Origin: Pseudarthrobacter sp. PS3-L1
Lineage (GTDB): Bacteria > Actinomycetota > Actinomycetes > Actinomycetales > Micrococcaceae
Direction of reading: 5' to 3'
NCBI RefSeq assembly: GCF_030063285.1
Contig: NZ_JASISU010000002.1
Span: 496,001-560,000 of the forward strand
Length of the DNA stretch: 64,000 nt
In this document: piece by piece, positions 28,125 to 37,245 of the stretch
Layout: each line of letters begins with the position of its first letter
Numbering within the stretch: the stretch's first letter is position 1
Position numbers and translations under genes: made by a program
Notes under the pieces: generated by a model
Told to the model about the DNA's origin: nothing
Seen by the model: the letters and a program-made list of their open reading frames with translations, nothing else
Databases searched by the model: none

Positions 28125-28185
28125 CTGTTGCCCAATCTGCAGAAAACGTCAGTTCAGCAGTTCCACTCCCCTGCCTGCCCGTCAC

Positions 28186-28213
28186 AGCCTAGTTCACCAA
28201 ATGTTTGCCGGGA
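28186..28213 (-). promoter_or_regulatory. Candidate pit promoter with PHO-like 11-bp repeat
   Basis: TAGGCT on the minus strand (28191-28186) is a fair -10 box with a leader of about 60 nt. Directly upstream, GTTCACCAAAT and GTTTGCCGGGA (28192-28213) form an 11-bp direct repeat similar to actinobacterial PHO boxes, but it reads on the plus strand, opposite to pit. The remainder of 28125-28291 shows nothing recognisable. Confidence 0.3.
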
Positions 28214-28291
28214 ACGGGTTGCGGTATTCACAGAACAGGCCTGAAACCTTATAGATCGTACGCGCCAGGGCCTGCAGGGCAAAACACCACG

Positions 28292-29008
28292 CTAGGGCTT
28301 GGGACTCTCCTGGTGGCCTGAATCCAGCATTGGGGCCATCCGGGTTTCCAGTGCGGCAACTGCGGCATCGGGTAGATCAATAAGGCCATCCAGTTCGCGG
28401 CGCACCCTGCGATACGCGGACTGCCGTTCCGCTGGGGTTGCTGCAGTGTCTTCGGCGAGTCGCAGCAATTTCCTGGCGGTGGCGAGCCTGTCACGTTCAG
28501 GACCGGTGAACCGGCCATCCTTGATGCGTCGAGCCTCGCGTTCGGCGATCCCGAAAGCGACGTCGAAGCTATTGACTGCAGCCCGGTAGGCCTCACATCG
28601 GGCTACGGGAAGTGGATCACCTCCGGGCGGTGGGCGGAGACCCTCCGCTTCGCGTTTGGCTCGCAGGAACGCGACCGTGAGGGGCTCACGAACATCAGAC
28701 ATCATGGGAAAGTCGATCATCTTCCCCACATCCAGTTCGTAGTCGAGCCAGCGACGTTCGACGCCGTCGTGCGTCTTCTTGATTCCGTCCAGGTCAGCTT
28801 CGGCGTGCTGCAGCCGTTCGAAGCTCTGGTTTTTGGCTGCCAGGATTTCAAGGCGGCGCTGGTGGCGGCGTTCTGTGGACTTGCGCCATGAGGTGGCCCA
28901 ACCACCAGCCATACCGCTGAACACAAAGACCAGCCACCAGTAATGTCCCAGGAAATTCAACAGTGGCTCCACGCTGTTATCGTCGCATCCCGGCATACGT
29001 ACCGACAA
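28292..29008 (-). CDS. Hypothetical membrane-anchored coiled-coil protein
   Basis: A 238-residue protein of unknown function. One transmembrane helix near the N-terminus (HYWWLVFVFSGMAGGWATSW, about 27-46) is followed by a highly charged helical region (STERRHQRRLEILAAKNQSFERL) likely to form a coiled coil, then a helical cytoplasmic part with a PPPGGDP turn. No enzyme motif is visible. The start is uncertain: TTG at 29008, ATG at 28996 or GTG at 28972 are all in frame and none has a clear ribosome site. It diverges from the YciO-like gene 45 bp away. Confidence 0.65.
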   Translation of the reverse strand: MSVRMPGCDDNSVEPLLNFLGHYWWLVFVFSGMAGGWATSWRKSTERRHQRRLEILAAKNQSFERLQHAEADLDGIKKTHDGVERRWLDYELDVGKMIDFPMMSDVREPLTVAFLRAKREAEGLRPPPGGDPLPVARCEAYRAAVNSFDVAFGIAEREARRIKDGRFTGPERDRLATARKLLRLAEDTAATPAERQSAYRRVRRELDGLIDLPDAAVAALETRMAPMLDSGHQESPKP

Positions 29009-29041
29009 GGTTCAGGATGGATGGTCACAGCCTGGCGCGCG

Positions 29042-29047
29042 TAGGAT
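29042..29047 (+). promoter_or_regulatory. Leaderless -10 box TAGGAT
   Basis: TAGGAT ends 6 nt before the ATG at 29054 and no Shine-Dalgarno is present. Confidence 0.5.
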
Positions 29048-29053
29048 CAGGGC

Positions 29054-29674
29054 ATGGCTCGCTACTTTGATGTTCACCCTGAGGACCCCCAGGCCCGTTC
29101 GATTGCCCAGGCGGTATCCATGATTAGGGATGGCGGCTTGATCGCATACCCTACGGACTCCTGCTATGCGTTGGGCGCCCAACTCGGAAACAAGGATGCG
29201 CTTGATCGGATCCGCACCATCCGGCAACTCAATGACAAGCACCACTTCACCCTGGTATGCCGTGACTTCGCCCAGCTTGGACAGTTCGTCAACATTGGCA
29301 ACGACGTTTTCCGGAGCATCAAGTCAGTCACCCCTGGCAGTTACACGTTCATCCTGCCCGCCACCAAGGAAGTTCCCCGGCGGCTTCTGCACCCCAAGAA
29401 GAAGACAGTGGGCGTGCGGATCCCCGATCACCGCGTGGTGCAGGCCCTTCTTGCCGAACTTGGCGAGCCGCTGCTCTCCAGCACATTGCTCCTGCCGGAC
29501 GAGGAGGAGCCCCTCACCCAGGGCTGGGAAATCAAGGAACGGCTTGACCACATGGTGGACGCGGTGATCGATGCCGGTGACTGCGGCCCAGAGCCCACCA
29601 CCGTCATCGACTTTTCCTCGGGCGTTGCAGAGGTGGTTCGTCGCGGGATGGGAGATCCTTCCCGATTCGAGTAG
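29054..29674 (+). CDS. Sua5/YciO/YrdC-family protein (YciO type)
   Basis: A 206-residue protein of the threonylcarbamoyl-AMP synthase superfamily. Conserved features are GGLIAYPTDSCYALGAQL, with the nucleotide/threonine site, RIRTIRQLNDKHHFTLVCRD (the family's K-R-x-x-x-P-x region is altered here), PGSYTFILPATKEVPRR and VGVRIPDHRVVQALL. The length and the RTIRQLNDKHHF block fit YciO better than the essential YrdC/Sua5, so it may not be the tRNA t6A enzyme itself. It ends 60 bp before the convergent DedA gene. Confidence 0.87.
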   Translation: MARYFDVHPEDPQARSIAQAVSMIRDGGLIAYPTDSCYALGAQLGNKDALDRIRTIRQLNDKHHFTLVCRDFAQLGQFVNIGNDVFRSIKSVTPGSYTFILPATKEVPRRLLHPKKKTVGVRIPDHRVVQALLAELGEPLLSSTLLLPDEEEPLTQGWEIKERLDHMVDAVIDAGDCGPEPTTVIDFSSGVAEVVRRGMGDPSRFE

Positions 29675-29734
29675 GAGCAGGATCTGTCAGTAGCCGTGGT
29701 GGGTAGCTCGTTGGACAGGTGGCCCGACTTCGCC

Positions 29735-30391
29735 TCAGGAAGACACGGAACGGCGCGAATTCCGCACCTTGCGTGCAATGAAGACGAAGGCAAGAAGAAG
29801 ACAGGCTGCAATCACCACACCTTGGAAGACGCCTGTGTACTGCTCCACGATGTGCCAGTTCGCGCCCAGGAAGTATCCCGCGAGAATAAGCACGCTGTTC
29901 CAGACCAGGCTCCCAGCCAGGGTCAACCCCAGAAAAGGCAGCATGGGCATCCTATTGATACCTGCCGGGATGGATACAAGGCTGCGAAACAGCGGAATCA
30001 TCCGGCCCAAAAACACCGCTTTGTACCCGTGTTTGTCGAACCAGACGTGGACCTTGTCCACGTCGTCTCCTGACATGAACGGCACTTTGCGCACAAGGGC
30101 CCTGGTGCGTTCCAGACCCAGCCAGGCGCCCAGGAGATACAGGATCCACGCGCCAACCACAGATCCAAGTGTTGTCCAAAAGATGGCGCCCAGCAGGGTA
30201 AATTCACCCCTGCTGGCGGTGAAACCAGCCAACGGGAGGACCACTTCACTGGGAATCGGTGGGAACAGGTTCTCCAGGGCAACGATCAGTCCTGCCCCCG
30301 GAGCGCCGATGGCCTCCATGACGCTGACAATCCAGTCGGACAGTCCGCCGGCGGCTGAGGGGTCAGAAGCTGTGGGCAGGGCTGCGAGCAT
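29735..30391 (-). CDS. DedA-family membrane protein
   Basis: A 218-residue integral membrane protein of the DedA/SNARE-associated family, linked to undecaprenyl-phosphate or phospholipid flipping. The family block LENLFPPIPSEVVLPLAGF (about 40-58) with the re-entrant loop, then GSVVGAWILYLLGAWLG, and FLGRMIPLFRSLVSIPAGINRM, which carries the conserved Arg residues, are all present. About five hydrophobic segments; the basic C-terminus (RKVRNSRRS) is probably cytoplasmic. AGGA stands 4 nt before the ATG. Confidence 0.92.
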   Translation of the reverse strand: MLAALPTASDPSAAGGLSDWIVSVMEAIGAPGAGLIVALENLFPPIPSEVVLPLAGFTASRGEFTLLGAIFWTTLGSVVGAWILYLLGAWLGLERTRALVRKVPFMSGDDVDKVHVWFDKHGYKAVFLGRMIPLFRSLVSIPAGINRMPMLPFLGLTLAGSLVWNSVLILAGYFLGANWHIVEQYTGVFQGVVIAACLLLAFVFIARKVRNSRRSVSS

Positions 30392-30569
30392 GGTGTCCTA
30401 ACAGAGGTAGCGGTGCGGGCATGCACTATTCTCTCAAGGTTTCCTGAGTGCGAGCCGAATAGCACCTGGTGTGGGTCACCTGCTGGCGCCCTGCCCGACG
30501 ACAGGGCGCCATCTGTTCGTTTGGCTCCGCAGGACACCAGCTGGCGCTCATTGGCTGGGGAGACGGACG

Positions 30570-33242
30570 CTACCCGCCCCGCCGCTTGGTTCGCGCGGTG
30601 GCCTGCGCTGTCCACGGATCCTCTGGCCAGGGATGCCGCGGATAGCGTCCCCGCATCTCAGCCCTGACCTGCGCATACGGACCAGACCAGAAGGACGTGA
30701 GGTCTCCCGTAACAGCGAGCGGCCGGCCCGCAGGAGACAACAGGTGGAAGAGGACCGATACCCGCCCGTCGGCCAACCGGGGCGACTCGGCAAGTCCAAA
30801 ACACTCCTGCAATTTCACGGCAGCAACCGGGGCGCCGCCGTCGCCCGTCAACGAGTAGTCCAGCCGGACGGAGGACCCACTGGGAACGTGCAGGCGTTCG
30901 GGTGCCAGCACATCAAGCTTCTGTGCCACCTGCCAGGGCACCAACCGCCGCAGTGGTTCGACCAACGTGATCTTCGCCGCCGGAACACCCTCCGCCAGCC
31001 GGTCCAGTTCAGGTCCAAGCCAGAGGTCCACCTCAGCCAGCAATGCCCCGTCAGAGACATCTGGCCAGGGTTCCCCCACCACGCGATGCAGGAACGCCAG
31101 CCGATCACGCAGCAACTGCGCGGACTCAGACCAGCCAACAGCATCAAGGCCGTGCACCTGCAGGCTCTGCCCGACAGCGTTCCTAGCCTGAGTGCGCGTT
31201 GCCTGCACGGTGGTGGTCGAGAGGACCAGTGCACCCAGGGACCGCATCCGACGGGCAGTGATTTTTCCATTCGCGAAGACAGTCTCCACACGCTCGGTGA
31301 CCAGACCTGCTGCTGCGGTCAGGGCGTCGGCTTCCGAGAGAGCAGCGGCAGATCGGATAATGGCGCCTGTTCCCGCGGCATCCCGTGCCTGCGACAGGGA
31401 AAGCTCCGCAATGGCAAGCCACTCATTGCCGGCAAGCCCACTCCCGACGGGGAGTCCGGCACGGGTTCCAGAGGCCAACAGGTACTGTTCCGTTCCAGGT
31501 ATGCGGCGTGCCACGCGTTCCGGGAAGGCCAGGGCCACCACTGTTCCCGGACCATGCCCGGCGCTGGCCCGCGTCCCAACAGATTCGCCCCGAGGTCCGG
31601 CCGATTCTCCCTCTGGGTCCCCCGATGATCCGCGTACCCGTGGGATCAAGGCTTGAAACCTCCGGCTCTCATCCCGCCAGCGCTTGCCCGCAGGATCTTT
31701 CCCGGAACGAAGCATGCCCAGCGCGGCAGGAAGGTCTGCGCCAGCTGGCCTGGTGTCCTGGGTGACTGCGGCAACAACGTCAGCAGCAACGGTTGGTCCA
31801 GCCAGCAGCGAACCCTCCACCAGGGCCCTGCCCCAGCGAGGGTCGGCGGGTACAGCAGCCAGCTTTTGACCAAGGGACGTCACCCGCCCATCAGAGCCGA
31901 GTGCACCCAGGCCGCGAAGAACAGTCATGCCCGCCTCCATGGCCGGTACTGGGAAGGGATCCGGCATGCGAAGGCCGACGCCGGCGGGGGCGCCCCAACA
32001 TGCAAGCACAAGTGCCGCTGAGGTGAGGTCGGCAACAGCCGCCTCTGGAGTTCGGTACGCAGGAGCCGCAGCAAACGTCTGCTGGCTGTAGCAACGGATC
32101 ACCCGCCCTGGGCCTTGGCGGGCAGCACGGCCTGCCCGCTGGTGTGCTGAAGCCTTCGAACTCGTCATTGTTACCAGGCCCGTCATCCCCCGGCCCGCGT
32201 CCCGACGTGGTTCACGGGAGAGTCCAGAGTCGATCACCAGGCGCACCCCCGGCACGGTAAGGGAGGATTCGGCGAGCGCAGTGGAGACAATAACGCGAGG
32301 GAGTCCGCCCGGGGCCCGCGCTGAAACGGCTGCGTCCTGCAGTGCAGCCGGGACCTGGCCGTGGAGCTCCAGCACATCAAGGCCAGTGCCACAGCGGCTG
32401 CGGATCCGTTGCGCCACCGCAGCCACCTCACCCGCTCCCGGGACAAAGACGAGGCAGTCGGCGTCGGGCTCTGCGGCCAGCAGGTCATTCAAGCCAGCGA
32501 CCGCGGTGTTCGCGATATGGTCCAGGAAAGACTTGGTGATGCCGCGCTCATCAATGCGGGTCTGCGACGGCGGATTCCATTCGACCGCCAGCGGGAACTG
32601 AGGCGCGGGGCAGTCAACCACTGGTGCTGACGCTCCGTCTTCCACCCCCAGCAGCGCCGCAAAACCGGCCGCCTCCAGAGTGGCTGACATGGCAATGAAC
32701 CGAAGGTCCCCGCGCAGTTCACGCACCTCACCGAGCATTCCAAACAGGAGCCCAGACTCCAGTCCGCGCTCGTGCACCTCATCAAGGACAACGGCTCCTA
32801 TGCCCGGCAGTCCCGGATCAGCCAGAAGGCGTCGGATAAGTATCCCCGGCGTCACAAATTCCACCAGGGTGTCAGCACCGGCTCTCTGTTCTCCCCGGAT
32901 GGTGAAACCCACTCGGTGGCCAAGTGGACTGCCATCAAGATCCGCGAGCCGCCGGGCCGCGGAGCGCGCTGCCACACGGCGTGGTTGCATCACCACAACT
33001 TTGGAAATCGTTCCACGGCGTCCGTAGGCTGCCTCATTGGTGATGATGTTCGCCACAGCAGGAGGGACCAGCGTGGTTTTGCCGGTACCCGGTGGAGCCT
33101 GCACCACCACTGCAGCGCCCGGCCCGCCGTCGAGCAAAACCGCTTCAAGGTCGCTACGGGCCGCGGCAAACGCAAGACCGGCTTCCAGCCGCTGTAGATT
33201 AAAAGCTGCAGGGAACGTGGTCATCAGTCCATTCGGGGGCAT
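30570..33242 (-). CDS. hrpB: ATP-dependent helicase HrpB
   Basis: An 890-residue DEAH-box helicase. Motif I is APPGTGKTT (49-57), motif II DEVHER, motif III SATLEAAGF, with VIVSTALAESSLTVPGVRLVID and QRAGRAARQGPG for motifs V and VI. The C-terminal half carries the HrpB-specific region ending PRHPWPEDPWTAQAT. The family's role in RNA metabolism is poorly defined. I start at ATG 33242, because AGGAG lies 6 nt upstream; an open frame continues to a TTG at 33305 without support. Transcribed away from the ole operon. Confidence 0.93.
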   Translation of the reverse strand: MPPNGLMTTFPAAFNLQRLEAGLAFAAARSDLEAVLLDGGPGAAVVVQAPPGTGKTTLVPPAVANIITNEAAYGRRGTISKVVVMQPRRVAARSAARRLADLDGSPLGHRVGFTIRGEQRAGADTLVEFVTPGILIRRLLADPGLPGIGAVVLDEVHERGLESGLLFGMLGEVRELRGDLRFIAMSATLEAAGFAALLGVEDGASAPVVDCPAPQFPLAVEWNPPSQTRIDERGITKSFLDHIANTAVAGLNDLLAAEPDADCLVFVPGAGEVAAVAQRIRSRCGTGLDVLELHGQVPAALQDAAVSARAPGGLPRVIVSTALAESSLTVPGVRLVIDSGLSREPRRDAGRGMTGLVTMTSSKASAHQRAGRAARQGPGRVIRCYSQQTFAAAPAYRTPEAAVADLTSAALVLACWGAPAGVGLRMPDPFPVPAMEAGMTVLRGLGALGSDGRVTSLGQKLAAVPADPRWGRALVEGSLLAGPTVAADVVAAVTQDTRPAGADLPAALGMLRSGKDPAGKRWRDESRRFQALIPRVRGSSGDPEGESAGPRGESVGTRASAGHGPGTVVALAFPERVARRIPGTEQYLLASGTRAGLPVGSGLAGNEWLAIAELSLSQARDAAGTGAIIRSAAALSEADALTAAAGLVTERVETVFANGKITARRMRSLGALVLSTTTVQATRTQARNAVGQSLQVHGLDAVGWSESAQLLRDRLAFLHRVVGEPWPDVSDGALLAEVDLWLGPELDRLAEGVPAAKITLVEPLRRLVPWQVAQKLDVLAPERLHVPSGSSVRLDYSLTGDGGAPVAAVKLQECFGLAESPRLADGRVSVLFHLLSPAGRPLAVTGDLTSFWSGPYAQVRAEMRGRYPRHPWPEDPWTAQATARTKRRGG

Positions 33243-33535
33243 TGGTGGCTCCTGGACGGCTCTCTGCTGCTGGGTCACGGATTCCTTGTCCAGCTGCGCT
33301 GACAAGGAATGCAGGCCACGGTGGCCGTGGCCGAATGGTCAGAAACAGCTAAGCGTACGTAGAATTATTTGTCGAGCTCCGACATTTCCGCCCGACTGAG
33401 CGGACCATGCCGCTGACGACGCAGGCGAAATATGCAGGAACCAGCCTGCACCGGGCATAGTTAAGCTCTTGGGCTTTTGCTTCTATGGGGTGAGCAACCT
33501 CCCGGGCACAGGACGGACACGAACAGAGGCTTGAT

Positions 33536-34558
33536 TTGATAGGGAATGCAACATTCCGGCACAGCAACACCGCGTTGCTTTCGGTAAGCAGCGTCGAAGC
33601 TCCGCAGATAGTCAGCTCAGCTGACTTTGACCGCCGGCTCGCCCCGACCATGAAACGGCTCAGGTTCCCTCCTAACCTCCTGGAACGCGTCACGGGTATC
33701 ACGCACCGGCGCTGGTGGGCTCCTGGGACATCGTTCGACGATGCCGCCATTGAAGCGGGCGCCAAGGCACTTGCCGAGTCGGGCATCGCAGCGTCCGAGG
33801 TGGGCCTCCTGATCAACACCTCCGTGACCCGCCGCAGCCTGGAACCCTCTGTCGCCGTGAAAATCCACCATGGCCTGGGCATGCCGTCCTCAGCCATGAA
33901 TTTTGATGTTGCCAATGCCTGCCTTGGATTTGTCAATGGTCTGACGCTGGCAGCAAACATGATCGATGCGGGCCAGATCAAGTATGCGGTGATCGTTAAC
34001 GGTGAGGACGCCGAAGCGACCCAGGAGGCAACCATAGCCCGCCTGCTTCGGCCAGAGACGACCCGCGCAGACTTCACCAGTGAGTTTGCCACGCTTACCC
34101 TCGGTTCAGGGGCGGCTGCAGCAGTCCTTGGTCCGGCAGACGAACACCCCGGCGCCCACCGGATCATTGGCGGCGTCATGCGTGCAGGGACTGAGCACCA
34201 TGACCTCTGTGTGGGCGGCATTGACGGCATGTCCACCGACACCAAGGGACTGCTCGATGGTGGACTGCAGCTTGTGGTCGATGCCTGGCGCGAGGCGCAA
34301 CCCGAGTGGGACTGGGCGTCCATGGACAGGTATGTCACGCACCAGGTGAGCAACGTGTATACCCAGGCCATCATTGACGCAGTGGACCTTGATCCGGCAA
34401 AAGTCCCCATCACGTTCACGGAGTGGGGCAACGTGGGTCCCGCTTCCCTTCCCATGACCCTCGCAGCTGAAGCCCAGACACTGAGCTCAGGTGACCGCGT
34501 CCTGTGCATGGGGGTTGGTTCCGGCCTGAACACTGCCATGGTGGAAATCGCATGGTAG
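33536..34558 (+). CDS. oleA: OleA, thiolase-fold acyl-CoA head-to-head condensing enzyme
   Basis: Condenses two fatty acyl-CoAs by non-decarboxylative Claisen condensation into a 2-alkyl-3-ketoacyl-CoA/acid, the first step of long-chain olefin synthesis. The 340 residues have the ketosynthase III fold with active-site Cys129 (VANACLGF), His in YVTHQVSN and Asn in EWGNVGPAS; Glu103 (SLEPS) is a candidate for the OleA-specific base. The TTG start at 33536 gives MIGNATFRH, which fits the OleA N-terminus as I remember it, with AGAGG about 6 nt upstream. It overlaps oleBC by 7 bp. The C-terminal catalytic residues exclude a simple FabH assignment only together with the neighbours. Confidence 0.93.
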   Translation: MIGNATFRHSNTALLSVSSVEAPQIVSSADFDRRLAPTMKRLRFPPNLLERVTGITHRRWWAPGTSFDDAAIEAGAKALAESGIAASEVGLLINTSVTRRSLEPSVAVKIHHGLGMPSSAMNFDVANACLGFVNGLTLAANMIDAGQIKYAVIVNGEDAEATQEATIARLLRPETTRADFTSEFATLTLGSGAAAAVLGPADEHPGAHRIIGGVMRAGTEHHDLCVGGIDGMSTDTKGLLDGGLQLVVDAWREAQPEWDWASMDRYVTHQVSNVYTQAIIDAVDLDPAKVPITFTEWGNVGPASLPMTLAAEAQTLSSGDRVLCMGVGSGLNTAMVEIAW

Positions 34559-37245
34559 CTGGCCCCTGGCCCGGCGTCGACCCTGCATGGTCCCGCGAAA
34601 TCGATGTGGTTTCCACGTCCGAAGCGGACCCGGCTGGAACTGAGCGCAGATGGCATCTGCTGGATAACGGCGACCAGTTGGCTGAACGTGGACTGACTCC
34701 GAGGGGTACCCTGCTGTGTGTCCACGGAAACCCCACATGGTCCTACCTGTGGCGGACCCTGCTGGCCGCTGGATCCGATCCAGTCCACCCGTGGCGGGTT
34801 GTTGCGGTAGATCAGTTGGACATGGGCTTCTCTGAGCGTTCGGGAACATTCCGTCGCCTGGCGGACCGGATCAACGATCTGGGTGATCTCAGCGCTGCAC
34901 TGGACCTCGGTAACCGGGTCGTCACCGTCGGCCATGACTGGGGAGGGGCGATCAGCCTTGGCTGGGCCCTGGCGCATCCGAAGCAGCTGGCAGGTGTGGT
35001 TCTCACCAACACAGCCGTCCACCAACCGGTTGAATCACGCATCCCGCCAGCTCTCCGCCTTGCGCTCCACCCCGCGGTTCACCGCTGGGGAACAACGACG
35101 TCGGACGCCTTCCTGCGGGTGACCCACGCCCTGGCGCACCCGCCGCTGTCTCCAGAAACTCGCGCAGCGTTCATGGCTCCGTACAGGGGTCCGGACCGGC
35201 GTGCCGGCGTCGGGAATTTTGTGGCTGACATTCCCGCCGACCCCTCGCATCCCAGCTTCCCCGCGCTCACGGGTGTCTCCGACGGACTCCGCCACCTGAA
35301 GGTTCCGGCACTGCTGCTGTGGGGACCCCGGGACCCCATTTTCTCCGATAGGTACCTCAAGGACCTCATCGATCGGCTTCCGCATGCGGAGGTTCACCGC
35401 TTTGAAGGCGCGGGTCACCTTGTCGCCGAGGACCGGGACATCGCTACCCCCGTCTTCGAGTGGCTCGCGGACCATGCTGCAGATACCGCACCATCCACAG
35501 AACCCAGCTTCGCCGGCTCTTCATCAACGGCAGACAACGATTCCACGGCGGCAGCCGATCCCGCCACTCAGCCGTTCTGGATGGCAATGACCGCACGCGC
35601 AGCAGGCGTCCACGGCGCTGAGACAGCCGTCGCGGAAATGTCTGCTGATGGATCCATCGCCAGCTCACTGACCTGGCGTGAGCTCGAGGATCGCGTCGCA
35701 GACCTCACCGCCGGACTGCACCAGGCCGGCGTAGGGCCGCTCAGCAGGGTGAGCCTGATGGTGCCACCAGGAGTGGACCTCACAGTGGTCCTCTACGCAT
35801 GCCTGCGCCTCGGGGCCGTGGTGGTTGTCGCCGACGCTGGCCTTGGCACGCGCGGCCTCAGCCGGGCCGTCAAAGGCGCAACTCCCGATTTCCTGATTGG
35901 TATCACGAAGGCGCTGGCAGCTGCCGCCGCACTTGGGTGGCCAGGACGACGGATCAGTGTCGCGGACCTGCCCTCGGTGCAGCGTCGGGCTTTGTCCGTG
36001 GAGACGTCACTCGCTGCCCTGTCCGAGCGCGGGAAACACCGTGCCAGAACGGCCCTGTTGCCCACGCCAGACCCTGACGCACCCGCTGCAGTGCTCTTCA
36101 CGTCGGGATCAACGGGCCCAGCGAAGGGTGTGCTTTACACCCATCGGCGCCTCGGCGCCATGCGGGACACGGTGGCCCAGACGCTGCAGATCAGTCCCGG
36201 AGCCCGCCTGGTTGCAGGCTTCGCCCCGTTTGCCCTCCTTGGTCCGGCGCTTGGTGCCGTATCAGTGACCCCTGCCATGGACGTGACAGCTCCCCGGACG
36301 CTGTCAGCCCAGGCTCTCGCGGACGCGGCTGCGGCAATCGAGGCGACAGTGGTGTTCGCGTCCCCCGCGGCGCTGCGCAATGTAGTCGCCACCCGGGAGC
36401 ACCTGACCTCAGCCGGATCCCAGGCGCTCAGGCACGTCCACCTGCTCCTCTCCGCAGGCGCTCCTGTCCCCGAGTCGCTGCTCACCGAGGTCCAGCGACT
36501 GGTACCCTCGGCATCCCTCCACACCCCCTATGGGATGACCGAAGCATTGCCGGTAACGGACATCAGCCTCACCGAGATCCTTTCCGCAGCAGCAGACGCA
36601 ATGGCGGGGACCGTTCTGGGTGCCGGCAACGGCGTGTGCGTTGGACGTCCCGTGCATGGCACCCGTGTTGCCATCATCCCGATCGCCCCGGACGGCACAG
36701 CCCCGGCGAACACTCCCGGTACGGAGCCAGGCGTGACGGGGGAAATCCTGGTGAGCGGCCCGCACGTGAAAGAAACATACGACAGGCTGTGGCTGACCCA
36801 GCGGGACAGTATCCGCACTTCGGGATGGCACCGCACCGGTGATGTTGGACACCTTGACGCCACCGGACGGTTGTGGGTGGAAGGCCGCCTCGGGCACGTG
36901 GTGAGTCCCCCGGGTGCCGCCCTGACCCCTGTCGGCACCGAGCAGGCCATCGAACGGCTGCACGACGTCGGACTGGCAGCCATTGTGGGGGTAGGGCCGG
37001 TTGGCACGCAGGCGGTGATCGCCGTCGTCGAGACGATTCCACCTGTCCGCCGTCCTGGCCTCGCCGCACCGGAACTGGCGGCGCGTGTTCGCAGGGCAGC
37101 AAAGGACGTAGGGACAGAGGTTTCAGCCGTGTTGGTCGTCGGCGCCCAACCTACCGATATCCGACACAATGCGAAGATCGATCGGACACGCCTCTCGCGG
37201 TGGGCGGCGTCAGTCGTCGCCGGCGGCAGGCCGGGCAGGCCATGA
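34552..37245 (+). CDS. oleBC: OleBC fusion: beta-lactone decarboxylase and beta-lactone synthetase
   Basis: An 897-residue fusion. Residues about 1-305 are OleB, an alpha/beta hydrolase: oxyanion loop VHGNPTWSYLWR, nucleophile Asp in GHDWGG and His in EGAGHLVAED, as in the haloalkane dehalogenase-like group. After a Ser/Thr/Ala/Asp-rich linker comes OleC, an AMP-binding enzyme: LFTSGSTGPAKGV (P-loop), TPYGMTEALPVT and DVGHLDATGRLWVEGR. OleC makes the beta-lactone from the 3-hydroxy acid and OleB removes CO2 to give the alkene. The fused form is known from Micrococcus luteus relatives. ATG at 34552 overlaps the oleA stop by 7 bp. Confidence 0.93.
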   Translation: MVAGPWPGVDPAWSREIDVVSTSEADPAGTERRWHLLDNGDQLAERGLTPRGTLLCVHGNPTWSYLWRTLLAAGSDPVHPWRVVAVDQLDMGFSERSGTFRRLADRINDLGDLSAALDLGNRVVTVGHDWGGAISLGWALAHPKQLAGVVLTNTAVHQPVESRIPPALRLALHPAVHRWGTTTSDAFLRVTHALAHPPLSPETRAAFMAPYRGPDRRAGVGNFVADIPADPSHPSFPALTGVSDGLRHLKVPALLLWGPRDPIFSDRYLKDLIDRLPHAEVHRFEGAGHLVAEDRDIATPVFEWLADHAADTAPSTEPSFAGSSSTADNDSTAAADPATQPFWMAMTARAAGVHGAETAVAEMSADGSIASSLTWRELEDRVADLTAGLHQAGVGPLSRVSLMVPPGVDLTVVLYACLRLGAVVVVADAGLGTRGLSRAVKGATPDFLIGITKALAAAAALGWPGRRISVADLPSVQRRALSVETSLAALSERGKHRARTALLPTPDPDAPAAVLFTSGSTGPAKGVLYTHRRLGAMRDTVAQTLQISPGARLVAGFAPFALLGPALGAVSVTPAMDVTAPRTLSAQALADAAAAIEATVVFASPAALRNVVATREHLTSAGSQALRHVHLLLSAGAPVPESLLTEVQRLVPSASLHTPYGMTEALPVTDISLTEILSAAADAMAGTVLGAGNGVCVGRPVHGTRVAIIPIAPDGTAPANTPGTEPGVTGEILVSGPHVKETYDRLWLTQRDSIRTSGWHRTGDVGHLDATGRLWVEGRLGHVVSPPGAALTPVGTEQAIERLHDVGLAAIVGVGPVGTQAVIAVVETIPPVRRPGLAAPELAARVRRAAKDVGTEVSAVLVVGAQPTDIRHNAKIDRTRLSRWAASVVAGGRPGRP

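Noticed and set aside
33349..35025. A 558-codon open frame on the minus strand opposite oleA and the start of oleBC
   Set aside because: Low-complexity Ser/Arg/Pro composition and full overlap with clear ole genes mark it as a shadow frame.
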